Virus record (IMG/VR): IMGVR_UViG_3300030109_002631
Location: 45,864-66,265 of that record
DNA length: 20,402 nt
Reading direction: 5' to 3' (one strand)
DNA from: a virus
Shown: positions 1-6,467 of the stretch, in pieces
Position numbering within the stretch: the first letter of the stretch is position 1
Layout: each line of letters opens with the position of its first letter
Notes under the pieces: model-generated
Seen by the model: the letters and a program-made list of their open reading frames with translations, nothing else
Database searches by the model: none
Told to the model about the DNA's origin: nothing
Position numbers and translations under genes: made by a program

Positions 1-140
1 ATTGACGCCCCTTGACTTCCGTTATCGAATGCAAAAACATCGAGGAAGGAATGCTTTACCACCGGTGGTATATAAGTCAGGGGCTCATCTTATTTTTCCA
101 CAGGAGAGGACGGCCTCAGTTCAGGCTCTATTAGTCTCTC

Positions 141-155
141 ATTTTATTTTTTTTT
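141..155 (+). terminator. Possible oligo-T transcription terminator
   Basis: A run of nine T residues (147-155) follows another T-rich stretch. Archaeal RNA polymerase commonly terminates at oligo-T tracts without needing a hairpin, so this could end a + strand transcript entering from the left of the window. No upstream gene is visible to confirm it. Confidence 0.35.
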
Positions 156-180
156 CTCAGCTTAGCTCGATAGCGCTTAG

Positions 181-194
181 TGAGAATGTTCTCA
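181..194. promoter_or_regulatory. Palindrome TGAGAA-NN-TTCTCA, copy 1 (candidate operator)
   Basis: The sequence TGAGAATGTTCTCA is a perfect 6-bp dyad around a 2-bp spacer. The same half sites recur at 247-260, exactly 66 bp downstream, and both copies are preceded by TAG and followed by GTTG. A 14-bp dyad of this form is typical of sites bound by dimeric winged-helix or AbrB-type repressors; the binding protein is unknown. Confidence 0.5.
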
Positions 195-223
195 GTTGGT
201 GCACCGCTCTGTCGGGGTGAGAA

Positions 224-244
224 ACGGCGTAGTCGGACCGCCGT
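224..244. repeat. Short G+C-rich hairpin between the two palindromes
   Basis: ACGGCG (224-229) and CGCCGT (239-244) form a 6-bp stem around a 9-nt loop. It is strikingly G+C rich for this AT-rich window, and a third half site (TGAGAA at 218) lies just before it. It may be a protein-binding site or part of an RNA leader. Confidence 0.35.
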
Positions 245-246
245 AG

Positions 247-260
247 TGAGAAACTTCTCA
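247..260. promoter_or_regulatory. Palindrome TGAGAA-NN-TTCTCA, copy 2 (candidate operator)
   Basis: TGAGAAACTTCTCA repeats the dyad of 181-194 with only the two central bases changed. Conservation of both half sites and of the GTTG that follows, with different centre bases, is what one expects of a repeated protein-binding site rather than of a recent duplication. Confidence 0.5.
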
Positions 261-537
261 GTTGAGCATCAGGTGAGAGTGCTCAATGGAGCTCATCGTC
301 GGTATATTGAGCTGAGTAATTTGCTTTTTAGAGCTTTTTACTAAAAAATTTTCTCTTTTCGTGTGAACAGAGCAAAATACCATAAACACAGTTCACCTCT
401 ATATTAATATGGCTCTATAAAGATAAGCTCTACTATGCACTTTACACTAAGCTCTTAGTTCAATATTGCATAATAGAGCTATATCTTAATATAGTAAATA
501 TAGTATACACTACCCTCAGTATAAAAAGCTTTGGTCT

Positions 538-573
538 CAGCTTATATACAACACCCACCGAAACGCTTAAATA
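538..573 (+). promoter_or_regulatory. Probable archaeal promoter(s) for the first operon
   Basis: Two TATA-like boxes precede the first gene: CAGCTTATATA at 538-548 and GAAACGCTTAAATA at 560-573. The second lies about 25 bp before the ATG at 595, which would give a nearly leaderless transcript; the first would give a leader of roughly 20-25 nt. The first resembles the AAGCTTTATATA promoters found elsewhere in the window. Confidence 0.5.
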
Positions 574-594
574 GCGCTTCTACTCTGTGATAGC

Positions 595-807
595 ATGACT
601 AAAATCGACGCACTCGCTGATGTGCTTAAACAGCTATCCGCCAGACAGCTACAACAACTTACCGTAGCTACCCCGAACCGAGACGGTTCTCAAATCAAGG
701 CTCGTAAGATACGTGCAACTGAGACCTATTTCAGGAACGTAAGAAACAATGGATTATATCCACATAACTTCGACTCCTTTGCTCAGTTCAGAGAGGTGTT
801 ACCTTGA
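595..807 (+). CDS. Small protein of unknown function, first gene of the AAA+/VWA operon
   Basis: A 70-residue protein that I do not recognise. The N-terminal part (residues 1-25) is a likely helix with regularly spaced leucines, and the middle is rich in Arg and Lys, compatible with nucleic-acid binding. The ATG lies about 25 bp after a TATA-like box, and GTGAT just before it could pair with 16S rRNA. Its stop codon overlaps the TTG start of the next gene in the form TTGA, so the two are probably translated together. No homology-based function can be given. Confidence 0.65.
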   Translation: MTKIDALADVLKQLSARQLQQLTVATPNRDGSQIKARKIRATETYFRNVRNNGLYPHNFDSFAQFREVLP

Positions 808-1151
808 TTGACGCAGTAGGTAAGTTCAATAACTATATGACTCAGCACACAGACAGGTTACCTCTGTTGAGTGTTCAGTCAGTTGACGATAAACGCTTCA
901 TTGAGTTGAGACAATTCTTAGCTCATATCTACGGAGACGTAGAAGACAATGCATGGGATGTATCAACCCATCTGTCAAAACTCTTTTCGAGTCTCAGTTC
1001 AATGGAGCAAAATGATATTAACACAATCACTAATACTTTTAAGAAGTATGAAGTGAAAGGAGAGTCAGGTGGTATAACAGGTGAGAGGACATATGGATAT
1101 GACCGAAGCCGTGTTGACCGTAAACTGATAAGAAGAAGGAGACCGAACTGA
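804..1151 (+). CDS. Unknown protein with basic C-terminus, TTG start
   Basis: A 115-residue protein without a fold I recognise. Residues 25-80 look like a helical globular domain; the last 20 residues are strongly basic (RSRVDRKLIRRRR), suggesting contact with nucleic acid or an acidic partner. Translation most likely starts at TTG 804, overlapping the previous stop as TTGA, with the SD-like sequence GAGAGGTG at 791-798. The stop is directly followed by the ATG of the AAA+ gene, so it belongs to the same operon. Confidence 0.65.
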   Translation: MIDAVGKFNNYMTQHTDRLPLLSVQSVDDKRFIELRQFLAHIYGDVEDNAWDVSTHLSKLFSSLSSMEQNDINTITNTFKKYEVKGESGGITGERTYGYDRSRVDRKLIRRRRPN

Positions 1152-2336
1152 ATGAGTAGAGGATACGCAACAGATAGACCATCCCCGTCTCAGTCCGCAA
1201 CATGGTATGATGAGTGGACAGAAAGAGAAGGAGGAGATGGTAAGATATGGCACGTGAAGAGAGATTCACGTGGAACTAAGAGATGGACACGTGGAGATGC
1301 TCCAGCGTGGACACATGAACTGAGAGTGGAAGACGATAAGCTTATAAAGGACCCTATAGATGGGGATACAGATATGGAAGACAAAACCGAACACAGAGGA
1401 CTCGATGACCTATTCGATGTAGGAGCTGAGAGCCCCATGCCAGAAGAGGAACCAACCCCCGAAGAAGTGGTTGTAGAAAAAGACACAGTTATGACTAAGC
1501 TGAAAGGTTCAGTCAATGTGCCAGAAGAATTCAAATTCGCAGACAATATGACTTTCTATACTATGTTGAGAAACATATTTAGAGGTAAGAACATTCTCAT
1601 CACAGGACCATCAGGTTGTGGTAAGAGTAGTCTCGGTAAGATATTAGCTGACATTACAGGTAAAGAGTTTTATTCTTTTAACTTTGGTGATACTATGAAT
1701 CCCTCAGCTAAACTATTAGGTGATACTAAGTATAACAAAGAAGATGGAACATGGTTCAAGCCGTCTCGGTTCGTTAAGGCTATACAAGCTGACTCGTTTA
1801 TTATGTTAGATGAGGTAACACGTGACCGAACAGGTGACTTAGCCAATATCTTAATGCCTGTCTTAGATGGACAGAAGTATTTAGCTCTCGATGAGAGTGA
1901 GGATGCTGACTCAGTTGAGGTTGACGCACGAGCTTTCTTCTTCGCAACTGCGAATATAGGTAGAGAGTATCTCGGTGCATCACATGATTTAGATAGAGCA
2001 TGGAAAGATAGATTCACTGGTGGTATATATGAATTAGATTATCTACCTATGAATAAAGAAAAAGAATTGATTATGATTAGAAGCCCTCAGTTAGATGAGT
2101 GGAACGCAGAGAAGATTGTAGACTTTGCAAAGAGAGTGCGTGACTTATACAAGTCCGACGAACTAACAACAGCCGTCTCAACTCGTATGTGTTTAGCGGT
2201 AGCTGAACTCGTAGTAGATGGGATGCCTTTGATAGATGCATTGAAACATACCTGTCTACCATTCTACCCTATTCAGGGTGGTGACGATACTGAGAGAGTA
2301 AGAATAGTTCAAGTCATTCAATCTATGGGTGACTGA
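1152..2336 (+). CDS. MoxR/CobS-like AAA+ ATPase
   Basis: A 394-residue AAA+ ATPase. The first 120 residues are a hydrophilic acidic extension of unknown role. The ATPase core follows: Walker A GPSGCGKSS (152-160), Walker B FIMLDE (216-221), sensor 1 FFFATAN (262-268), a probable arginine finger in DRAWKDRF (281-288) and a sensor 2 arginine in STR (343-345). This arrangement matches the MoxR/CobS (AAA_5) group, whose members work as hexameric chaperones with VWA-domain partners encoded nearby. A VWA protein lies two genes downstream, which supports a joint function, for instance insertion of a metal or remodelling of a complex. The cobaltochelatase substrate of true CobS is not implied. SD AGGAG lies at 1137-1141. 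Confidence 0.85.
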   Translation: MSRGYATDRPSPSQSATWYDEWTEREGGDGKIWHVKRDSRGTKRWTRGDAPAWTHELRVEDDKLIKDPIDGDTDMEDKTEHRGLDDLFDVGAESPMPEEEPTPEEVVVEKDTVMTKLKGSVNVPEEFKFADNMTFYTMLRNIFRGKNILITGPSGCGKSSLGKILADITGKEFYSFNFGDTMNPSAKLLGDTKYNKEDGTWFKPSRFVKAIQADSFIMLDEVTRDRTGDLANILMPVLDGQKYLALDESEDADSVEVDARAFFFATANIGREYLGASHDLDRAWKDRFTGGIYELDYLPMNKEKELIMIRSPQLDEWNAEKIVDFAKRVRDLYKSDELTTAVSTRMCLAVAELVVDGMPLIDALKHTCLPFYPIQGGDDTERVRIVQVIQSMGD

Positions 2337-2375
2337 TTGGGTTATCTTAGTTCGATAAAGACAATGGAGTATAAA

Positions 2376-2768
2376 ATGGTAAGACGAAAAAAGAAAGTAT
2401 TAAAGAGAAAGCATACATATTGGCATCAGTTAGCTAAAATAATGTTAGGCTTTGGTTTCAAACCAACTATGGTAGGACATATATTAAAAGATGTATTCCC
2501 AGAGACTGAGGTAAATGGCAGACATGTCGGTGCATACAAACGTAGACTGATACAGGATGATGAACTGATTGTGCCAGAGAAAGCAACTATGTCACGCAAC
2601 GAAGCTTCTCAACTCGCACCAGAACTGGTCTCAACAGAAGACATGTTCATATACAAGTGCACAGTTGGGTCAGCTAAGAAAAGTTTAGAATGCTTTCAGT
2701 TCAAGTTTAAAGCAGAAGATGTTAGTGCAGTGGAGGAAGTAGAAGAATGGATTACGGCGATTCAGTAG
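2376..2768 (+). CDS. Basic, HTH-like unknown protein between the AAA+ and VWA genes
   Basis: About 130 residues, starting with a very basic segment (MVRRKKKVLKRKH) followed by helices that could form a helix-turn-helix (residues 15-55); the C-terminal half is acidic. I chose ATG 2376 because GGAG sits 6 nt upstream and the basic start looks natural. A TTG at 2337, directly after the AAA+ stop and preceded by GGGTGA, would add 13 residues and is a real alternative. The 3' end overlaps the next gene by 22 nt. Its position inside the AAA+/VWA operon suggests an adaptor or DNA-binding subunit, but this is inference. Confidence 0.6.
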   Translation: MVRRKKKVLKRKHTYWHQLAKIMLGFGFKPTMVGHILKDVFPETEVNGRHVGAYKRRLIQDDELIVPEKATMSRNEASQLAPELVSTEDMFIYKCTVGSAKKSLECFQFKFKAEDVSAVEEVEEWITAIQ

Positions 2769-4876
2769 ACGAGTGGGCTGAGGAAAGCGACGAAGACTAC
2801 TGCTATGCATGTGATGACTGGGCTGAGGATGACGGTCATGGTAACTGTAATGAGTGTGGTGTCAGTTTCAAAACTGTAGACCCATTTATCTCACCATCAG
2901 TTGCAAAGACCTACAGTTCACCAGCACCAGCCGTCTCATCTCACGGTGATGTATGGAACAGAGGTTCCGCTTACACATGGGGCAGAGGTGCTTCATGGTG
3001 GGGTGGTTCAGGTTCAATGACCTCATCATGGGGTTGGGGTTCCTCAGTATCACACAGTGACAATACAGCTCGTATGTTAAAACATAAGAGACACTTAGAT
3101 TCTCTCTGTAAAGTAGTAGACCCTAACGTAAAACATGTTCTTAACTTCTCAACTGACGGCTCGAATGTATCTAACATGAGTAAAGGAACTATCTATGTTG
3201 ATGGTTCTTTGTTAGAGAGTAATGATGATAAGTTAGATGTAGTAGCAGGTCTCTCAATTCACGAGAAGCTACACTTAGTTCATACTAAACCATTAGTTAA
3301 ATGGGAAAGAGAGTATGCAGATGATAAGATGTTGAGTCACATTGAAGAGAGGCTACTACACAATATTGGTAACATTATTGAAGATGAGTATATAGAGTCT
3401 CAGTTGGCTAAGACACATGCAGGTTATGTAAACTACATCCAGAAAGTGAAAGAACATTACTTTGAGAAACATGGACATAAGATTGAAGAATGTAAAGACC
3501 CGTTCGCAGATGTATTGAACACTCTCTTAGCGATGGTTAGATATCCTCAGTCCATAGATGCTACACGTAAAAGGAAACATGCAAAGCATATTCAGTTCTT
3601 CGGTAGAGCATTGAAGGATGGACTCAAAGACAGAGAAAGTTCTCTTCTTTGTATACGAGTATTGTATGAGTATATGCGTCAGTTAGCTGAACAACATGCA
3701 AAAGAATCTAAAGAGAAAGATGAAGAAAGTATGATGGAAAGAGCAACTGAAAAGTTAGATGAAATCATGGATTCATACAAAGAGAGTGGTGTTGAGAAAG
3801 AAATATCAGAAAAAGATTTAGATAGGATGCTCGACCAATTACTCAAGGATGAAAAGAAAAGTGCAGAGAGGACAAGTAGGTATGGTGAACAGAGGGTTAT
3901 CAGAGATGGTCTCGATTCACATCCCGTTGAACTCACTGACTATGATAAAGCTATGGGTAAGATTGACATGGACTTAGATAAAAAGATTAGAGACTTAGAA
4001 GACAGTGACTACTCAGAAGAAAAGTGGACTGGTGACAAAGCTCTCGGTTTAAAACAAGGAACTAAAGTCACATGGAAGAACCAACGAAGTCATACAGAAA
4101 GAGAGGCACATCAATATGATGAGGCAATTACATCTATGAAAGCACCTATATCAGGTCTAAAGAGACGCATCTCTCTTTACGGTGACACTAAGGTTCACAC
4201 TATAAGAAATCAACGTAGAGGTAGATTAGATAAAAAGATGTTACATAAGATACCTCTCGGTAGAGATGACTTATTCAAAAACATTGTAGTTGACGAAGAC
4301 AAACCATTAGATGTATGTCTCTTAGTTGACGAGTCAGGTAGTATGGGTTACGGTAAAATGAAGAAAGCGAGAGAGTGTGCTATAGCATTACGAGAAGCAC
4401 TAAAAGATAATCAAGCTCTCAACCTATGGGTCTTTGGACACACAGCTGACGGTTATGACTGGGATGATAAGATGGCAACCAATATGTCAGTATACTGGTC
4501 ACCTACTTACCAACAGGATTTGAAAGCTATGGGTGCTATGAGAGCACGTTCAGAGAACAGAGATGGTATGGCTATCTTAGCCTCAGCTGACAAAGTAAAG
4601 AGTGAATCACCATCAACATCAAGTAACAAACTTATGATTGTTATCTCAGATGGTGAACCCTCAGCTGATAAGTATCGTGGCTTTGAAGCAGTAGGTCATG
4701 TATCAAAAGTAGTAAAGCACCTTGAAGGACAAGGATGGAATATAATTCAGATTGGTATTCGTGGTGCATCTACATCTATCATGGATAGAATGTTTACTAA
4801 CTGGATTTATGTAGATGATGAAGCTCAGTTAGCTAACAAAGTAGGAAGAATAGTAAGGAAGGTGATTAAAGTTTGA
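2747..4876 (+). CDS. Zinc-ribbon, HExxH and VWA domain protein, partner of the AAA+ ATPase
   Basis: A 709-residue multidomain protein. It opens with an acidic zinc ribbon (Cys19, Cys22, Cys34, Cys37), then a Gly/Ser/Trp-rich linker (about 65-105). Residues 160-220 contain HEKLH (172-176), an HExxH zinc-metallopeptidase-like motif, followed by an acidic helix IIEDEYIE that could supply the third ligand. A charged helical segment (about 300-420) leads to a C-terminal VWA domain with a complete MIDAS: DESGS (528-532), NRDG (605-608) and SDGEP (634-638). This resembles the family in which a predicted metallopeptidase is joined to a VWA domain and operates with a MoxR-type ATPase. The AAA+ gene in the same operon fits that. 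The substrate is unknown; it could be a capsid, metal-cofactor or host protein complex. Confidence 0.8.
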   Translation: MDYGDSVDEWAEESDEDYCYACDDWAEDDGHGNCNECGVSFKTVDPFISPSVAKTYSSPAPAVSSHGDVWNRGSAYTWGRGASWWGGSGSMTSSWGWGSSVSHSDNTARMLKHKRHLDSLCKVVDPNVKHVLNFSTDGSNVSNMSKGTIYVDGSLLESNDDKLDVVAGLSIHEKLHLVHTKPLVKWEREYADDKMLSHIEERLLHNIGNIIEDEYIESQLAKTHAGYVNYIQKVKEHYFEKHGHKIEECKDPFADVLNTLLAMVRYPQSIDATRKRKHAKHIQFFGRALKDGLKDRESSLLCIRVLYEYMRQLAEQHAKESKEKDEESMMERATEKLDEIMDSYKESGVEKEISEKDLDRMLDQLLKDEKKSAERTSRYGEQRVIRDGLDSHPVELTDYDKAMGKIDMDLDKKIRDLEDSDYSEEKWTGDKALGLKQGTKVTWKNQRSHTEREAHQYDEAITSMKAPISGLKRRISLYGDTKVHTIRNQRRGRLDKKMLHKIPLGRDDLFKNIVVDEDKPLDVCLLVDESGSMGYGKMKKARECAIALREALKDNQALNLWVFGHTADGYDWDDKMATNMSVYWSPTYQQDLKAMGAMRARSENRDGMAILASADKVKSESPSTSSNKLMIVISDGEPSADKYRGFEAVGHVSKVVKHLEGQGWNIIQIGIRGASTSIMDRMFTNWIYVDDEAQLANKVGRIVRKVIKV

Positions 4877-4974
4877 ATTGGAAAGCCCCACCACATTTAG
4901 ATGAAGCAGGTTGGTATCTACTACTGGTTTGCTTTATGGTATTGTGGATGTGGATAATCATGTTCTTTCATTAG
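4873..4974 (+). CDS. Single-pass membrane microprotein with TTG start
   Basis: A 33-residue protein starting at TTG 4873, overlapping the stop of the VWA gene as TTGA. The strong SD AAGGAAGGTGAT ends 6 nt before this TTG and is better than most in the window, which is the main reason for calling it. After a short polar start, residues 14-32 are almost entirely hydrophobic and aromatic (YLLLVCFMVLWMWIIMFF), a clear transmembrane segment. Coupling to the VWA gene suggests that it could anchor or recruit the AAA+/VWA machinery to the membrane; that is inference. Confidence 0.6.
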   Translation: MNWKAPPHLDEAGWYLLLVCFMVLWMWIIMFFH

Positions 4975-5061
4975 CAGGGTGACAGGGAATAAGTTGAGAA
5001 CCTTTTACTTCTTAGTTTCGGTCGGTTTAGCTCATATCTCTCGGCTTGTTCCCCACTATAC

Positions 5062-5522
5062 GCAACGAAGACTTTGAATATTGAACTCGGAATAGATAAA
5101 GATAAGTGATAACAGGAAGGCCACGCTTAGCCTAATCATAATGGCGGTAGTAGGACTCGAACACTTATCCTCAGTTAGGAAGCACCTCGCTTCGGAACCT
5201 TGAAAAACAGGAACTAAGCAGTGAGGTTCCCTATACTGAGTTGTATAACCCCTGTAATTGTATCGTGACTCTTTTGTCAGATGACTTTGGTTGGTTATAC
5301 AAAGAAAGTCCACCTTGAGACCACGTTAAGCGAACCTCAGACAGAGCATAATGTTTTAAACTAATTGTTCTATAGCAGGTAATACCTTTTTGGGTCGGTA
5401 TTGTGAAGAGAACCCAGTTGGTCGGGTTAGTGACTAAATATCTCAATGGGAGTGACACGTTCACTGATTATCAGCACACGTATTCACACACCATAAACTG
5501 AGAGCCATTCTCTCTTCGTTGC
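5062..5522. ncRNA. Candidate large structured non-coding RNA
   Basis: GCAACGAAGA (5062-5071) pairs perfectly with TCTTCGTTGC (5513-5522) and could form a closing stem. Inside, TTGTATAACC (5241-5250) pairs with GGTTATACAA (5293-5302), GGAACCT (5194-5200) with AGGTTCC (5224-5230), GAAGC with GCTTC (5179-5193), AATACC with GGTATT (5381-5402), and AGTGA with TCACT (5451-5465). Some helices are alternatives to each other. The strand is undecided: the TATA element at 5531-5540 read on the minus strand would start a transcript close to the closing stem. Large ornate RNAs such as GOLLD and ROOL are known from phages, but I see no specific match to a named family. Confidence 0.3.
5142..5162 (-). other. 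Sequence like the 3' end of a tRNA (possible attachment site)
   Basis: Read on the minus strand this is GTTCGAGTCC followed by TACTACCGCCA: G53, a T loop of the TTCRANY form, the 3' half of a T stem, seven acceptor bases and a discriminator A. The matching 5' halves (GTAGG and GGCGGTA) are missing from the sequence before it, so it is not a complete tRNA gene. Fragments of this form are typical attP cores of elements that integrate into tRNA genes, but no integrase lies in the window. Chance agreement with the T-loop consensus is possible. Confidence 0.3.
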
Positions 5523-5525
5523 ACC

Positions 5526-5539
5526 AAAAGCTTTATATA
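5526..5539 (+). promoter_or_regulatory. Archaeal promoter (BRE plus TATA box)
   Basis: AAAAGCTTTATATA matches the repeated promoter module of this window: a purine-rich BRE followed by a perfect TATA box. Transcription would start about 25 bp later, near 5560, giving a leader of roughly 20 nt that contains AAGGA before the ATG at 5584. Confidence 0.7.
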
Positions 5540-5583
5540 GATATTTGAAATATATTGAATTATAATAACAAGGAATTGAAAAT

Positions 5584-6021
5584 ATGCAAACATTTCTACC
5601 AACAAAAAACTTTAGAACATCAGCCAAACTTTTAGATTACCGTCGTCTCGGTAAGCAAAGAGTAGAAGGGCTTCAGCTCATCAACTCTCTCAGTCCAGAC
5701 TACGATAAGAAAGGTTGGCTTAACCACCCAGCACGTTTAATGTGGGTTGGTTATGAGAATGCACTCAAACATTATACTAACTGTATGATAGAAGAGTGGG
5801 TGGCACGTGGTTATAACAACACGATGTCATTGTATGAAATAGAAAAGCCGATAGTATTCCCTCAGTGGTTAGGCTATCCAGAACTGCACAAGTCACATCG
5901 AATAAACCTATTACGTAAGGATTACGACTTTTATAAACAGCACTTCGATGACGATGCACAAATGGACCTCGCAATCATAAACGAGTATGAATACTATTGG
6001 CCACCGGAGAAAGAAAAATGA
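5584..6021 (+). CDS. Pyrimidine dimer DNA glycosylase-like protein (MSMEG_6728 family)
   Basis: A 145-residue protein that closely follows the MSMEG_6728 family pattern: MQTFLPTKNF at the start, LDYRRLGKQRVEGLQ (17-31), GWLNHPARLMWVGYENAL (44-61) and, near the C-terminus, WLGYPELHKSHRINLLRKDY (94-113). The family is placed with Pyr_excise (T4 endonuclease V-like) enzymes, which excise UV-induced pyrimidine dimers. A repair role in sunlit water would make sense for a marine virus, but activity of this subfamily is not well established. It is the first gene after its own promoter and overlaps the next gene as ATGA. Confidence 0.75.
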   Translation: MQTFLPTKNFRTSAKLLDYRRLGKQRVEGLQLINSLSPDYDKKGWLNHPARLMWVGYENALKHYTNCMIEEWVARGYNNTMSLYEIEKPIVFPQWLGYPELHKSHRINLLRKDYDFYKQHFDDDAQMDLAIINEYEYYWPPEKEK

Positions 6022-6119
6022 TAAGAGAATTGATAGTATGGTTAGATAAGAAGTTTGGTATGAACCGAACAAAGAAACTTATGATAAGACCACGCAAATA
6101 CAGAGGAAAAAAAGAATGA
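6018..6119 (+). CDS. Basic microprotein, unknown
   Basis: A 33-residue, strongly basic protein (ending RPRKYRGKKE) that starts at ATG 6018, overlapping the preceding stop as ATGA, and overlaps the next gene in the same way. Tight coupling on both sides is the chief evidence that it is translated. No domain is recognisable; the basic tail would suit binding to nucleic acid. Confidence 0.5.
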   Translation: MIRELIVWLDKKFGMNRTKKLMIRPRKYRGKKE

Positions 6120-6277
6120 GTAAATACACAGATAGACTGCTCGTAGCAGTTCATGAAATAGCAGGACTGATATATTATCAGTGCCCTTTAGAGGAGCAGG
6201 ACAGATGGTTACATCAGGTAATCGAAGATGGCCTATGGATGCCAGAGGAGTTAGCAGATGCCAACAACGAAGGGTGA
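6116..6277 (+). CDS. Small unknown protein, paralogue of the product of 6467-6652
   Basis: A 53-residue protein beginning at ATG 6116 (ATGA overlap). Residues 15-45 contain AGLIYYQCPLEEQDRW followed by a V-x4-G stretch, which aligns without gaps with ASIIYYQMPLKEQDLW in the gene at 6467-6652: IYYQ, PL, EQD and W are shared. The two therefore look like a diverged duplication. Function unknown; the next gene begins 20 nt before its stop. Confidence 0.6.
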   Translation: MSKYTDRLLVAVHEIAGLIYYQCPLEEQDRWLHQVIEDGLWMPEELADANNEG

Positions 6278-6467
6278 AGCAATACACTTCATGAAGATTA
6301 TTCATGACTACTGTTCACCTATGGTAGCACGTATGATGTTAGATGATTTAGATTTCTACATAGCAGATACGACAGGTAATGATTCTATCAAGGAATCAAT
6401 TAAGATGGTGAGACGTATGGTATATGCAAAACATAACGAAGAGATTATGTTAGACGAGGAACAATAA
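6258..6467 (+). CDS. Small helical unknown protein
   Basis: A 69-residue, probably all-helical protein without a recognised domain. AGGAG lies 8 nt before ATG 6258, supporting this start within the preceding gene. Its TAA overlaps the ATG of the following gene. It separates the two members of the duplicated pair, so the duplication either included spacing or was followed by insertion. Confidence 0.6.
   Translation: MPTTKGEAIHFMKIIHDYCSPMVARMMLDDLDFYIADTTGNDSIKESIKMVRRMVYAKHNEEIMLDEEQ

Larger units (their letters stand above)
1..594. promoter_or_regulatory. Long non-coding leader region upstream of the first operon
   Basis: I see no convincing gene in this stretch. It contains a T tract (147-155), two copies of a 14-bp palindrome (181-194 and 247-260), a small G+C hairpin between them (224-244), a GTGAAC/GTTCAC inverted pair (363-368 and 391-396), about ten AGCT tetramers and a promoter at its right end. 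The density of repeats and dyads suggests a control region, possibly regulatory or replication related. That function is inferred from the layout only. Confidence 0.55.
4975..5583. other. 609-bp gene-free region rich in inverted repeats
   Basis: No convincing coding frame on either strand. It contains a 10-bp inverted repeat near its ends, a second perfect 10-bp inverted repeat with a 42-nt loop, several small hairpins and a sequence matching the 3' end of a tRNA. The right end carries the promoter of the next gene. It is the longest non-coding stretch apart from the leader and looks less AT-rich than its surroundings. Confidence 0.6.

Noticed and set aside
2-220. A 72-residue open frame at the left edge
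   Set aside because: It spans a TATA-like element, the T tract and the first palindrome, has no SD and no protein-like composition; it is an accidental frame in non-coding DNA.
1039-2262. Several minus-strand frames opposite the AAA+ gene
   Set aside because: They are complementary shadows of the ATPase motifs, rich in Leu/Ser, without SD or promoter.
1152-4876. Reading the AAA+ and VWA genes as cobaltochelatase subunits CobS and CobT
   Set aside because: The domain classes agree, but the zinc ribbon, HExxH motif and lack of other cobalamin genes make a true cobaltochelatase unlikely; only the broader MoxR-VWA assignment is supported.
5142-5230. A complete minus-strand tRNA gene
   Set aside because: Only the T loop and 3' half match; there is no complementary T stem, no anticodon arm with U33 and no acceptor 5' strand.
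5056-5464. Two minus-strand frames in the gene-free region (5056-5313 and 5231-5464)
   Set aside because: They overlap each other, have no SD, give low-complexity unlikely proteins, and all supported genes are on the + strand.
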